Shown: piece by piece, positions 1 through 7,150 of the stretch | How the letters are laid out: each line of letters opens with the position of its first letter | Numbering within the stretch: the first letter of the stretch is position 1 | DNA from: JBBTXJ01 sp038061815 | GTDB lineage: Bacteria; Patescibacteriota; Patescibacteriia; Magasanikbacterales; JBBTXJ01 | Length of the DNA: 18,500 bases | Direction: 5' to 3' | Assembly (NCBI GenBank): GCA_038061815.1 | Contig: JBBTYK010000015.1 | Coordinates: 1 to 18,500, forward strand | Made by a program: the position numbers and the translations under genes | Notes under the pieces: model-generated | Databases searched by the model: none | What the model was told of the DNA's origin: nothing | Seen by the model: the letters and a program-made list of their open reading frames with translations, nothing else

Positions 1-71
1 CCGTTGGCCGGAATTGAACCGGCGACCTACTCCTTACCATGGAGTTGCTCTACCAACTGAGCTACAACGGC
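1..71 (-). tRNA. tRNA-Thr (anticodon GGT), last base cut by window edge
   Basis: Read on the minus strand this folds as a complete cloverleaf. The acceptor GCCGTTG pairs with CAACGG plus one base that lies just outside the window. The D-arm is GCTC/GAGC with loop AGTTGGTA, and the anticodon stem is ACTCC/GGAGT with loop ATGGTAA, which gives anticodon GGT (plus-strand 36-38) for threonine. The variable loop has 5 nt, and the T-arm is GCCGG/CCGGC with loop TTCAATT. It decodes ACC/ACU. No CCA can be seen because the 3' end is outside. It lies downstream of the TPR gene on the same strand. Confidence 0.95.
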
Positions 72-112
72 GTATTTACTTCTCTAAACCTCACTGCTGA
101 ACCTACCGTCTA

Positions 113-235
113 ATGGAGTTGCTCTTCCCGGGCTTCGCGGCCTCGTAGGACTCGGCATCGCTCGCCCGTCTTACAGCACTCGGACTCAAACTGTTGAGTC
201 CTTGTGTCTGTGCGACCCAACTGAGCTACAACGGC
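113..235 (-). pseudogene. Broken duplicate of the tRNA-Thr 5' half, split in the D-loop
   Basis: A second copy of the tRNA-Thr 5' part lies 164 nt upstream of the intact gene. Plus-strand 217-237 repeats 53-73 exactly (21 bp: acceptor 5' strand and D-arm). Plus-strand 113-125 repeats 39-51 exactly (13 bp: D-arm 3' strand and anticodon stem). In the intact gene these two blocks are 1 nt apart; here 91 nt (126-216) separate them inside the D-loop. Beyond the anticodon stem the copy loses identity and has no T-arm or acceptor 3' strand, so it cannot form a cloverleaf. The copy begins 1 nt after the TPR stop codon. Confidence 0.8.
126..216. other. 91-nt insert in the tRNA-Thr copy, with a perfect hairpin
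   Basis: The insert contains a perfect 8-bp hairpin at 182-201 (GGACTCAA, loop ACTG, TTGAGTCC) and a GC-rich part near 127-175 with GCTCGC-type modules like those in other intergenic regions of the window. It has no open reading frame of note and does not resemble a group I or group II intron at this size. Confidence 0.5.
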
Positions 236-236
236 G

Positions 237-1148
237 TCATTTTATCTCCCTAATCCGCTCTGCGAATTCCTCCAGTTTCTGATTTTCCGGATTTGCCTCT
301 TTGAGTTCGCGCAAAAGTTCTTTCGCCTCCTTGACTTTGCCCAAGTCTATCACGACATTCAGCAGCCCGTCAAGATAACGCGGGTTGTTTTCTTCAATCT
401 CCACCGCCTCTTTGTACTCTTTGTACGCTTTTTCCTTCTGCCCGTCCTCGCGCTCCAGCTCCGCCAATTCAAAATGCCGCAACGGCACCTGCGGATTCGC
501 CGCAACGCCCTGTTCATAATACGCAATCGCCTGCGCGCGGTTTCCCGCCTGATACGCATTCTGTCCGAGTTTCACGTAAATTGTATCATCGTGCGGCGTG
601 AGTTTCAGCAAGAACAAAAACGTCTGCTCCGACTCTTCGTGCTGTCCGTTTCTCATGTACACCTTGCCGAGTCCGCGATACGCACCCGCATGACGATTAT
701 CCATCCGAATGACGTCAATGTACGCATGCTCCGCTTCTTCATACCGCTCTTCCTCTGCTAACCGTTCGGCGGCGCGCAGGCGCGCCTCAATCGTTTCAGA
801 AAGTTCGCCCTCCTCCATCTGCGACACCGCTTTTTTGTGGCGTTCCGCCATCAGTTTATTGTACTGCGCTTCCAAAAACCCCACGCCGCGCTTGGTGTGT
901 TCAACCGCTTTCACCCCCCATGCGCGCAACGGCAACCCGCCGCTCCGCGCCTTCACCACATTCATGAGCGCGGCCACCCGTTCCGTGGCGCGCCGCATCA
1001 GTATTTCCTTTTTCTTCCGCCCCTCTTTTTCCTGCGGCAGTTCCTCAACATTGAGTCCCGCCAGCTTCGGAAACTTCCGTACAATAATATACGCGGCAAT
1101 GCCAAGGCAGATGAGAATAACAAGAAGCGATATGATTGCAAACGGCAT
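237..1148 (-). CDS. Membrane-anchored TPR repeat protein
   Basis: 303 aa. One N-terminal membrane helix (about residues 3-23) is followed by a basic/charged linker with predicted coiled character (about 35-130). TPR-type helix pairs then run from about 134 to 285, including AHAYIDVIRMDNRHAGAYRG and the AQAIAYYEQGVAANP block. TPR arrays bind protein partners; the partner here is unknown, and with the N-terminal anchor the array may face the cytoplasm or the outside. The ATG at 1148 is chosen because it follows the tpiA stop after a single base and starts directly before the hydrophobic helix. A longer reading frame to 1220 would run back into tpiA and adds only low-complexity Arg/Ser residues. 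It is likely translationally coupled to tpiA. The gene ends one base before a broken tRNA copy. Confidence 0.85.
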   Translation of the reverse strand: MPFAIISLLVILICLGIAAYIIVRKFPKLAGLNVEELPQEKEGRKKKEILMRRATERVAALMNVVKARSGGLPLRAWGVKAVEHTKRGVGFLEAQYNKLMAERHKKAVSQMEEGELSETIEARLRAAERLAEEERYEEAEHAYIDVIRMDNRHAGAYRGLGKVYMRNGQHEESEQTFLFLLKLTPHDDTIYVKLGQNAYQAGNRAQAIAYYEQGVAANPQVPLRHFELAELEREDGQKEKAYKEYKEAVEIEENNPRYLDGLLNVVIDLGKVKEAKELLRELKEANPENQKLEEFAERIREIK

Positions 1149-1149
1149 A

Positions 1150-1827
1150 CTAGAGCGCTGCGACGAGGGCGGCGATGCTGCTCGCCGTAATGCTCGCCTT
1201 CCCGACGAGCACCCCCGCAATATCTGGCAGCTTCATATACGATGCCACATTTTGCGGATTTACGCTACCCCCGTAAAGAAATGACGCCTCAATTCCGGGC
1301 GCCACTGCGGCAAGCGTTTCCTTGATAACGCGAATAGCATCTGCAGTATCTTCCGGCTTGTCGGCATCGCCGGAACCGATGGCCCACACCGGCTCATACG
1401 CGATGAACACTTTTTGTACTCGTGCTCCCGTGAGCGCTGACGTCACCTGCGCGCGGATGCGCTCATCGCGCGTGCCCGCCGCGCGTTCCGCTTTGGTCTC
1501 GCCGACGCAAAGGACGGGAATAACGCCTGCATCCGCGGCGGCCTGCAGTTTCCGCGCTACTATGGCATCCGTATCGGCTGTGGCGCGACGGTCCGAATGG
1601 CCGACCAGCGCATACGTTCCGCTCGCATCGCATGGGTCCGCAACATCCTGCATGCCCAATACAATGCTGTCGCCTGCCGCCTCGCGCACTGCCGCAAATG
1701 CGCCTGCGTTTGGGAATAGCGCCAGCTGAACGCCCGCCGGCGCCATGATATCGCGCGCTGCACGCGCGAGCGCAACACTCTCATCAACCGAGAGCGCGTT
1801 CTTCCAGTTGGCGAATATGTACTGCAT
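1150..1827 (-). CDS. tpiA: Triose-phosphate isomerase, shortened and with altered motifs
   Basis: 225 aa, interconverts dihydroxyacetone phosphate and glyceraldehyde 3-phosphate in glycolysis. Visible motifs: NWK with catalytic Lys9, VGHSDRR with catalytic His77, AYEPVWAIGSG with catalytic Glu145 and the phosphate-gripping loop 6, and YGGSVNPQN. Oddities: the near-invariant GHSERR has Asp at position 79; the segment between LGMQD and ALVGHS is about 14 residues shorter than usual and lacks the GAFTGE-type loop 3 that makes the dimer contact; and the C-terminal GGAS is GKAS. Family members are usually about 250 aa. The ATG at 1827 begins MQYIFANWKN; an in-frame ATG at 1866 would add 13 residues encoded by an intergenic palindromic repeat, so it is not preferred. 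A one-base gap to the TPR gene suggests coupling. Confidence 0.92.
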   Translation of the reverse strand: MQYIFANWKNALSVDESVALARAARDIMAPAGVQLALFPNAGAFAAVREAAGDSIVLGMQDVADPCDASGTYALVGHSDRRATADTDAIVARKLQAAADAGVIPVLCVGETKAERAAGTRDERIRAQVTSALTGARVQKVFIAYEPVWAIGSGDADKPEDTADAIRVIKETLAAVAPGIEASFLYGGSVNPQNVASYMKLPDIAGVLVGKASITASSIAALVAAL

Positions 1828-1843
1828 AGGTTTTCTTATGCCG

Positions 1844-1913
1844 CTGGATTCTATCGCTTCGCTCATTCGCCCTTCGACAAGCTCAGGGACGAACGAGCTC
1901 GCTCCAGAATGAC
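1844..1913. repeat. Nested palindromic repeat between M16 peptidase gene and tpiA
   Basis: An outer element has minus-strand ends GTCATTCTGGAGCGAGCTC (1895-1913) and GAGCGAAGCGATAGAATCCAG (1844-1864). It is split by an inner 30-nt element of another family (1865-1894, CCTTCGAC...CTCAGGGAC). The uninterrupted outer family is seen at 11756-11797 (GTCATTCTGGAG ... GATAGAATCCAG). It begins 3 nt after the M16 stop codon. Confidence 0.75.
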
Positions 1914-1916
1914 AAA

Positions 1917-3185
1917 TTACTCAAACGCTTTGTTCAGCATCTGGTTAAAATCCGCCTCCGCATACGGCCCGATGCAGGCAACGGCCATGTGCCGCGGCCG
2001 CAGAATCTTTTGCGCGGCCGCATTCACCATCGGCACGGTCACGCCCTCAATCCGTTGCAAATACTGCTCCGGCGTCCACGGGTCGGGATAAAACAAAAAC
2101 CCGCGCGCGTACCACACCGCCCGCTCCGTGCTTTCTTCCAGCCGCAACGTAATTTTGCCGCGCAAATGACTTTTCGCCTCGGCCAATTCCTCTTCCGTAA
2201 TGCCTTTCTCGCGAATCTTGGTAATTTCATGCGCCATCACCTCCAGAGAGTCCGACAATCGCGCGCGGTCAAGTCCCGCGTAAATCTGAAAATTACCCGC
2301 ATCGCGATAGCGGTCTACGTCAGCCGATACCGTGTACGCCAACCCGCGCTTCTCGCGGATTTCCACAAACAATCGCGAGCTCATCGTGCCGCCCAGCACG
2401 GTGCGCAATATATTCGTTGCGCTCTCGCCGGCATGACCGTACGGCAATGCGTCAAAATCCAGCGCCACATGCGCCTGGTCCGTGTCTTTGGTCTGCACGA
2501 GCGGCACGCGGCGAAACGAGGGTGGTACTTTATCAAACTGGTTCGTTGACCTGCCGTGTCCGTCCTCCTCGCCGAAATGCGCGTTGATTAATTCAATCAA
2601 TCCGTCGGTTGCGCCCGCGACAACCAACACAACATTATTCGGCTGGTAATACGTTTCCCAAAACGCGCGCAGGTCAACCAGATTCATCGCCATAATGGAT
2701 TCCTCCGAACCAGCGATGTTGCGCCCCAGTTTGTGCCCCGGATACATCGCCTCTTCAACCAAATCAAAGACATGGCGCGTGGGCGTGTCTTCGTACATGC
2801 GGATTTCCTCAATAATTACGCCGCGTTCGCGCTCAAACTCTTTTTGTTCCAACCGCGAATGAAACAGCATGTCCGCGAGCAAATCCACCGCCCGTTCAGC
2901 GAACGCGTGGTCAACTTTTACATAATATCCCGTGTATTCTTTGCTCGTGAACGCGTTGAATTCAGCGCCGACAGCGTCAAGGAGGCGCGAAATGTCAAGC
3001 GGCTGCGGCCGTTTCTTCGTGCCCTTAAACAGCATGTGCTCCAAAAAATGCGCGGCGCCGCTGTCGCGCGCGCCCTCATACCGCGAACCAACCGGCAGCA
3101 TCGCGAGCACGGTAAGCGACGAAGCGCCAGCGATTGGCGCCTGAATGACCGTGAGACCATTTTTGAGTTTAGTGACGGTGAACAT
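1917..3185 (-). CDS. M16 family zinc metallopeptidase (processing-peptidase-like)
   Basis: 422 aa. The inverzincin motif HFLEH (His46, Glu49, His50) and the downstream acidic VIIEEI block (Glu126/127, about 76 residues later) give the zinc ligands and catalytic Glu of the active half. The second half contains GLAYTVSADVDRY, the Arg/Tyr region typical of the substrate-binding domain. Length and order fit a single 45-kDa subunit of the mitochondrial-processing-peptidase / PqqL-like subgroup, which cleaves short or unfolded peptides. No signal peptide is seen, so it is probably cytoplasmic. The ATG at 3185 (MFTVTKLKNGLTV) is preferred; an in-frame ATG at 3200 lies in a palindromic repeat. In many bacteria the enzyme is one of a pair, but no second M16 gene is next to it here. 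Confidence 0.93.
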   Translation of the reverse strand: MFTVTKLKNGLTVIQAPIAGASSLTVLAMLPVGSRYEGARDSGAAHFLEHMLFKGTKKRPQPLDISRLLDAVGAEFNAFTSKEYTGYYVKVDHAFAERAVDLLADMLFHSRLEQKEFERERGVIIEEIRMYEDTPTRHVFDLVEEAMYPGHKLGRNIAGSEESIMAMNLVDLRAFWETYYQPNNVVLVVAGATDGLIELINAHFGEEDGHGRSTNQFDKVPPSFRRVPLVQTKDTDQAHVALDFDALPYGHAGESATNILRTVLGGTMSSRLFVEIREKRGLAYTVSADVDRYRDAGNFQIYAGLDRARLSDSLEVMAHEITKIREKGITEEELAEAKSHLRGKITLRLEESTERAVWYARGFLFYPDPWTPEQYLQRIEGVTVPMVNAAAQKILRPRHMAVACIGPYAEADFNQMLNKAFE

Positions 3186-3195
3186 GGCGCAAAGC

Positions 3196-3281
3196 GTCAT
3201 CCTGAGCCCTTCGACTTCGCTCAGGATAGACTGAGTCGAAGGATCTCATTGATTAGATTCCTCGACTTCGCTCGGAATGAC
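3196..3281. repeat. Double palindromic repeat between glyS and the M16 gene
   Basis: About 86 nt run from GTCATCCTGAG (3196) to CGGAATGAC (ending 3281). Inside are two copies of the CTTCGACTTCGCTC module and the complementary GAGTCGAAGG, which can fold into stacked hairpins. The element starts with the last base of the glyS stop codon TAG. It belongs to the same family as 11244-11320, 11551-11624 and 14483-14575. Confidence 0.8.
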
Positions 3282-4606
3282 TAATTAAACTTTTGAGTAA
3301 GCCACTCGCCCGCATCCGCAATCTTCACCCGCTCCTGTTTCATCGTATCGCGGTCGCGGATGGTGACGGCGTTGTCCTCAAGCGATTCAAAATCCACCGT
3401 CACGCAATACGGCGTGCCGATTTCATCCTGTCGGCGATACCGTTTGCCGATGGATTGCGTTTCATCATATTCGCATACGAACTGCTTGATGAGCGTTTCA
3501 TAGAGCGGATACGCCACCTTCGCGAGCTCTTCTTTTTTGGACAACGGCAGGACGGCCACCTTGATTGGCGCGAGCCATTTCGGAAGTTTCAGCACCACGC
3601 GCGTTTCCGTTTTGCCGTCCTCGGCCGTGGGCGCCTCTTCCTCATGATACGCCGCGCATAGCGCCGCCAGTATCGTGCGGTCAACGCCCCATGTGGGTTC
3701 AATCACATGCGGCACAAACTGTTCCTTGGTGTCCGGGTCCGTATATGACAAATCAACACCGCTCGCCTGCGCATGATTTTTCAAGTCAAAATCCGTGCGA
3801 TACGCCAACCCGTACAATTCCGAAACGCCGAACGGAAACGGATATTCAAAATCAATAGTGCGTTTTGAATAATGCGCGCGCTCCCCCGCTTCCACCTCTT
3901 TCAACTGCACCGTATCGCGCGCGATGCCGCAATGTTCAATCCAGCGGAGCATTTCTTCTTTCCACATCTCAAATTTCTGCTCCCACGTTTCCGCGCGGAT
4001 GAAATACTCAATCTCCATCTGTTCAAATTCGCGCGTGCGGAAAATAAAATTGCCGGGCGTAATTTCATTGCGAAACGCCTTGCCGATTTGCGCGATGCCG
4101 AACGGCAGGCGCTTGCGCGCGCTCTGTAATACATTCTTAAAATCCACAAACATCGCCTGCGCCGTTTCCGGACGGAAATATGCGGCGTGCGCGGCATCTT
4201 CCACCGGCCCCACGAACGTCTTAAACATCAGATTAAACTGACGCGCGCCCGTCAATTCGCCGCCGCAGGCAGCGGCATGTTCCGGCGGAATCGCATCGGC
4301 GCGGAAGCGCTCATGACACGTTTTGCAATCAACCAGCGGGTCCGTAAAATTTTTCACGTGCCCGCTCACCTCCCACACTTTTGGATTCATAATAAGCGCC
4401 GCGTCAATCAGCAGCATGTCCGGCCGCTCGTGCACAAATCGTTTCAACCACGCTTGCTTGACGTTGTTTTTCATTTCCGCGCCCAACGGCCCGTAATCCC
4501 ACGAGTTCGCCATGCCGCCGTAAATCTCGGAACCCGGAAAAATAAAACCGCGCCGCTTGCAAAGCGAAACGATTTTACTCATCAAATCTTGTTGCTCTTC
4601 CGGCAT
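3281..4606 (-). CDS. glyS: Glycyl-tRNA synthetase, single-chain class II type
   Basis: 441 aa, charges tRNA-Gly with glycine using ATP. The N-terminus SKIVSLCKRRGFIFPGSEIYGG is typical of the alpha2 form, not the alpha2beta2 (GlyQ+GlyS) form. The class II core is clear: motif 2 with FRNEITPGNFIFRTREFEQ (about 178-196) and motif 3 GVDRTILA (307-314). A C-terminal anticodon-binding domain follows (about 345-441, with IGTPYCVTVDF and TIRDRDT). The insertion with DCKTC...ACGGEL (about 93-118) resembles the zinc knuckle of bacterial relatives, but only three cysteines are visible (94, 97, 114), so metal binding is doubtful. The ATG at 4606 is used; Met9 at 4582 is an alternative. Palindromic repeats flank both ends of the gene. 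Confidence 0.96.
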   Translation of the reverse strand: MPEEQQDLMSKIVSLCKRRGFIFPGSEIYGGMANSWDYGPLGAEMKNNVKQAWLKRFVHERPDMLLIDAALIMNPKVWEVSGHVKNFTDPLVDCKTCHERFRADAIPPEHAAACGGELTGARQFNLMFKTFVGPVEDAAHAAYFRPETAQAMFVDFKNVLQSARKRLPFGIAQIGKAFRNEITPGNFIFRTREFEQMEIEYFIRAETWEQKFEMWKEEMLRWIEHCGIARDTVQLKEVEAGERAHYSKRTIDFEYPFPFGVSELYGLAYRTDFDLKNHAQASGVDLSYTDPDTKEQFVPHVIEPTWGVDRTILAALCAAYHEEEAPTAEDGKTETRVVLKLPKWLAPIKVAVLPLSKKEELAKVAYPLYETLIKQFVCEYDETQSIGKRYRRQDEIGTPYCVTVDFESLEDNAVTIRDRDTMKQERVKIADAGEWLTQKFN

Positions 4607-4620
4607 TGGATTGATATATT

Positions 4621-4681
4621 AGATTGCTTCGTCGCATTTGCCCTTCGACTTCGCTCAGGGACAAATACTCCTCGCAATGAC
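4621..4681. repeat. Nested palindromic repeat between frr and glyS
   Basis: The outer halves AGATTGCTTCGTCGC (4621-4635) and ACTCCTCGCAATGAC (4667-4681) are the two ends of the widely seen GTCATTGCGAGGAG...GACGAAGCAATCT element. They are split by a 31-nt inner element (4636-4666) bounded by ATTTG/CAAAT and containing CCCTTCGACTTCGCTCAGGG. It starts 3 nt after the frr stop and precedes glyS. Confidence 0.75.
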
Positions 4682-4684
4682 ATC

Positions 4685-5245
4685 CTAAATCGTCATGATT
4701 TCTTTTTCTTTTTCGTCGCCCATCGTTTTAATGCGTTCGTTGTAGTCCTTCACCATCTCATCAAGCTGGTCTTGCAGCCGATAGCGTTCATCCTCGTTCA
4801 GTTCTTTGTTTTTCTCCGCCGCCTGAATTTTCTCGCGCGCCTCATCGCGCAGCTGCCGAATACTGATGCGCGCCTGTTCCAATTTTTGTCCGAGCAATTT
4901 CGCCATATCGCGGCGCGCCTCTTCCGTCATCTGCGGCATCGGAATGCGAATCACGCGGCCGTCGTTCACCGGATTCACGCCGAGATTCGCTTCGCGAATG
5001 CCGCGCTCAATGTCGGCAACGATGCTTTTGTCCCACGGTTCCACCGTAATGGTGCGCGAATCCGGCACCGTAATGGATGCCAGCGCCTTGAGCGGCTGCG
5101 CGACGCCGTACGCCATCACCAGGATATCAGAAACCATGGACGCATGCGCACGTCCCGTTCGCACACTCGCAAGTTCGCTCTTGCAGTGGTCAATAACGCC
5201 CGTAAATAAAACGGCGTGTGATTCAAGTAAAGGATGCGTGCTCAT
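4685..5245 (-). CDS. frr: Ribosome recycling factor
   Basis: 186 aa, the normal RRF length. With EF-G it splits the post-termination ribosome into subunits. Diagnostic stretches are LASVRTGRAHASMVSDILV near residues 27-45, ITVPDSRTITVEPWD, and the C-terminal helix with RRDMAKLLGQKLEQARISIR and the charged tail. Domain I (three-helix bundle) and domain II (small beta sandwich) are both present. The ATG at 5245 starts MSTHPLLESHAV. The frame stays open much further upstream, but that extension overlaps the lipoprotein gene and does not look like RRF. It lies 11 nt after the Asp-box lipoprotein stop codon and is probably co-transcribed with it. Confidence 0.96.
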   Translation of the reverse strand: MSTHPLLESHAVLFTGVIDHCKSELASVRTGRAHASMVSDILVMAYGVAQPLKALASITVPDSRTITVEPWDKSIVADIERGIREANLGVNPVNDGRVIRIPMPQMTEEARRDMAKLLGQKLEQARISIRQLRDEAREKIQAAEKNKELNEDERYRLQDQLDEMVKDYNERIKTMGDEKEKEIMTI

Positions 5246-5256
5246 GTATTCATGTA

Positions 5257-6336
5257 TTATCGTTGTTGCAGATACGTCCCCACCAACACTTCGGCGGGTT
5301 TGTCTGATTGAATGCGAATCGCCGTGGGGATGCGCGCGCTGGGCAGCTTTTTCGTTTTCCATGTCGCGCCGCCGTCCGTCGTTTTGTACAACAGCGACTT
5401 GCCGCCCACCACCGCGCTGTAGTACAGCTCCGCCGTCTGCTGGGGATTCACCGCAAGTGCATATATACGCGCTTCGCCGGGCGCAGTCAAGAGCGGAATG
5501 GCGGCCCATGTCGCGCCGCTGTCGGCGCTCCGCAACAGTCCGTACGATGACGCATACCACAGAATTTGGCTGTCAATCGGGTCAAGCGCGAGCTCCCAGC
5601 CGCGCCGCGCGCCGGCAAAACTCTGCAACTCCTGTTTCAATTCTCGCCAGGCGCTCCCCGCATCCTCGCTCACCCACAATCCGCGATTATCCGTGACGGC
5701 GTACAATCGCGACGGCCGTTTGGGGTCAACGGTTATGCTCCGCACCGTCACCGGAAACCGAAACGCCACCGACCCGGTCGCCCCGCCGTCCGTGCTCACC
5801 ACCAACACGCCGGCCTCCTGGTCATTAATCGTCAGATACACGCGATTGTGATTGTTCGGCGCGACGGTAATGGCGCGCACCTCCTGGTCAGGCTTCGCCG
5901 TATCATAGGTTGGTTTCCATACGCGGCCGCAGTCGCGCGTTTTGAAAACGCGGCTAAACGCCGATGCGTACCATGTGCACGGCTCAACCGGGTCCACGAC
6001 AACGGCGCGCACCGAGGCGAGCTCCTGCCCGCCGACCCGCCGCCATTCCGCGCCGTTCGTATTGGTCACGAGCAACCCGTCTCCCGCAGTTCCGGCGTAC
6101 ACCGTTGCGGTATGATGCGGGTCAGGCGCGAGCGTCAACACATTCGCGGTAGCAAATGAACGCACGCCCCCGAGTGTCGGCACTGCGCTTGATTGGCGCC
6201 ACGTTTCGCCGCCATCCGTCGTCTTAAAAACTCCGCCGTCCGGCGACGCTTGTTTCTGCCCGCCCACGCATCCCGCGCCAAGCACGAGCAACGCGCCGGC
6301 AATCGCCGCCATGTTGAAATAGGTTTGTCGCGACAT
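5257..6336 (-). CDS. Asp-box (BNR) beta-propeller, putative lipoprotein
   Basis: 359 aa. The N-terminus has a short basic start, a hydrophobic stretch (about 9-22) and Cys23 in LVLGAGC, a degenerate lipobox, so surface attachment by lipid is likely but not certain. The rest holds seven Asp-box turns of the S/T-x-D-x-G-x-x-W type at about 39, 91, 133, 181 (Trp lost), 223, 270 and 319, spaced about 40-50 residues apart, as in sialidase, sortilin and YCF48-like propellers. These hold ligands or protein partners; no catalytic sialidase arginine triad is evident, so an enzyme function is not claimed. The start is fixed by AGGAGG just upstream. It sits between holB and frr with short spacers, an odd place for a surface protein. 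Confidence 0.82.
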   Translation of the reverse strand: MSRQTYFNMAAIAGALLVLGAGCVGGQKQASPDGGVFKTTDGGETWRQSSAVPTLGGVRSFATANVLTLAPDPHHTATVYAGTAGDGLLVTNTNGAEWRRVGGQELASVRAVVVDPVEPCTWYASAFSRVFKTRDCGRVWKPTYDTAKPDQEVRAITVAPNNHNRVYLTINDQEAGVLVVSTDGGATGSVAFRFPVTVRSITVDPKRPSRLYAVTDNRGLWVSEDAGSAWRELKQELQSFAGARRGWELALDPIDSQILWYASSYGLLRSADSGATWAAIPLLTAPGEARIYALAVNPQQTAELYYSAVVGGKSLLYKTTDGGATWKTKKLPSARIPTAIRIQSDKPAEVLVGTYLQQR

Positions 6337-6338
6337 AT

Positions 6339-6344
6339 CCTCCT
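6339..6344 (-). promoter_or_regulatory. Strong Shine-Dalgarno AGGAGG for the Asp-box gene
   Basis: On the minus strand AGGAGG lies 2 nt before the ATG at 6336. The spacing is short, but the motif is a perfect anti-SD complement. It shows that this organism uses Shine-Dalgarno initiation for genes inside operons. Confidence 0.7.
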
Positions 6345-6360
6345 GATTAAATAAGTAGTG

Positions 6361-7113
6361 TTATACGAACATGAGTTGCTCAATCGCGAGCTGCGGCGAG
6401 ACGTTATGGTCAAGCGCGTAGCACGTATCGCGCAACGCCCGAATGCATGCGCGACCATCCGGCGCTCGTTCCGTATGACAGGCCTCGTGCATCACGCGTT
6501 CAAATACGCCGACTAATTCTTGCGCGAGCGCCCGCTTTTCTTCCGTCTCGCGCAGTGTTTTGAACTGCGCGCCGACCCATCGCAGCCGCGCCGACGGCGT
6601 CGCTGACCGCAGCGCATCCAGCGCCGCATCCCGTTCATCGTGCGATTCCTCGTTAGGCGCCGGAGAAAATATCACTTCCTGACAGCGCGACCGAATGGTG
6701 ACCGGCGCTAAATCCCGATGCGAAACCGTGAGTATCATCACGCTCTCGCCGGCCGGCTCTTCCAATGTTTTCAACAGCGCATCGCACGATGCCGGCGTCA
6801 GCAGCTCCACGCGGCGTATCAGCGCCACTTTGCGCGCCGCGAGCAGCGGTTTTTCGCTCATGAAATGAACGAACGCGCGCACGGCCTCAATCGGTTCCGG
6901 CGCATCGGGCAACGTGGGGTCCAGCTCATAGTAATCCGGATGCGTATGAATTGGCCCCTTGTGCCGCAACAGCTCGCCTGCCCACGTCCGCGCCACCGCA
7001 GATTTTCCCGCGCCGCGCGGCCCCACAAAAAGATACGCGTGCGCCATCCGCCCCTCCGCGCTCATCGCGGCGAGATACTCCATCACGCGCGCCTGTCCCG
7101 CTACGTCAAACAT
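6361..7113 (-). CDS. holB: DNA polymerase III clamp-loader subunit delta-prime
   Basis: 250 aa. An AAA+ fold with Walker A GPRGAGKS (31-38), LLKTLEEP (113-120) and the SRC arginine-finger motif in TIRSRCQ (about 139-145). The first two thirds match the clamp-loader family, which opens the beta sliding clamp and places it on primed DNA. The zinc-binding cysteine module of DnaX/gamma is absent and no long C-terminal extension is present, so delta-prime is favoured over DnaX. It is shorter than the E. coli protein (334 aa), mainly in the C-terminal collar domain. The ATG at 7113 has no Shine-Dalgarno sequence but has an extended -10 element 7 nt upstream, so a leaderless message is likely. The Asp-box gene follows after 24 nt. 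Confidence 0.85.
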   Translation of the reverse strand: MFDVAGQARVMEYLAAMSAEGRMAHAYLFVGPRGAGKSAVARTWAGELLRHKGPIHTHPDYYELDPTLPDAPEPIEAVRAFVHFMSEKPLLAARKVALIRRVELLTPASCDALLKTLEEPAGESVMILTVSHRDLAPVTIRSRCQEVIFSPAPNEESHDERDAALDALRSATPSARLRWVGAQFKTLRETEEKRALAQELVGVFERVMHEACHTERAPDGRACIRALRDTCYALDHNVSPQLAIEQLMFV

Positions 7114-7120
7114 ACTATAA

Positions 7121-7150
7121 AGAATATCACATCGCCGGCTGCTCTCGCAA
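7121..7150 (-). promoter_or_regulatory. Predicted promoter of holB, leaderless
   Basis: Minus strand: TTGCGA (7150-7145), 18-nt spacer, then TATTCT (7126-7121) preceded by TGA (extended -10). Seven bases separate the -10 from the ATG, placing transcription start at or next to the start codon. The promoter lies in the 3' end of the glycosyltransferase gene. Confidence 0.6.

Noticed and set aside
113..237. Functional second tRNA with an intron
   Set aside because: The T-arm and acceptor 3' strand are missing and the insertion is in the D-loop, not at a usual intron site, so a broken copy is more likely.
1149..1220. N-terminal extension of the TPR protein
   Set aside because: It overlaps the tpiA 3' end and adds Arg/Ser-rich residues in front of a natural membrane anchor.
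4187..5209. Long plus-strand frame of 340 codons opposite glyS and frr
   Set aside because: It is the shadow of two well-conserved genes; the translation is His/Arg/Phe-rich with no family features.
5246..5560. N-terminal extension of frr
   Set aside because: It overlaps the Asp-box gene in another frame and has no RRF similarity; the usual RRF length starts at 5245.
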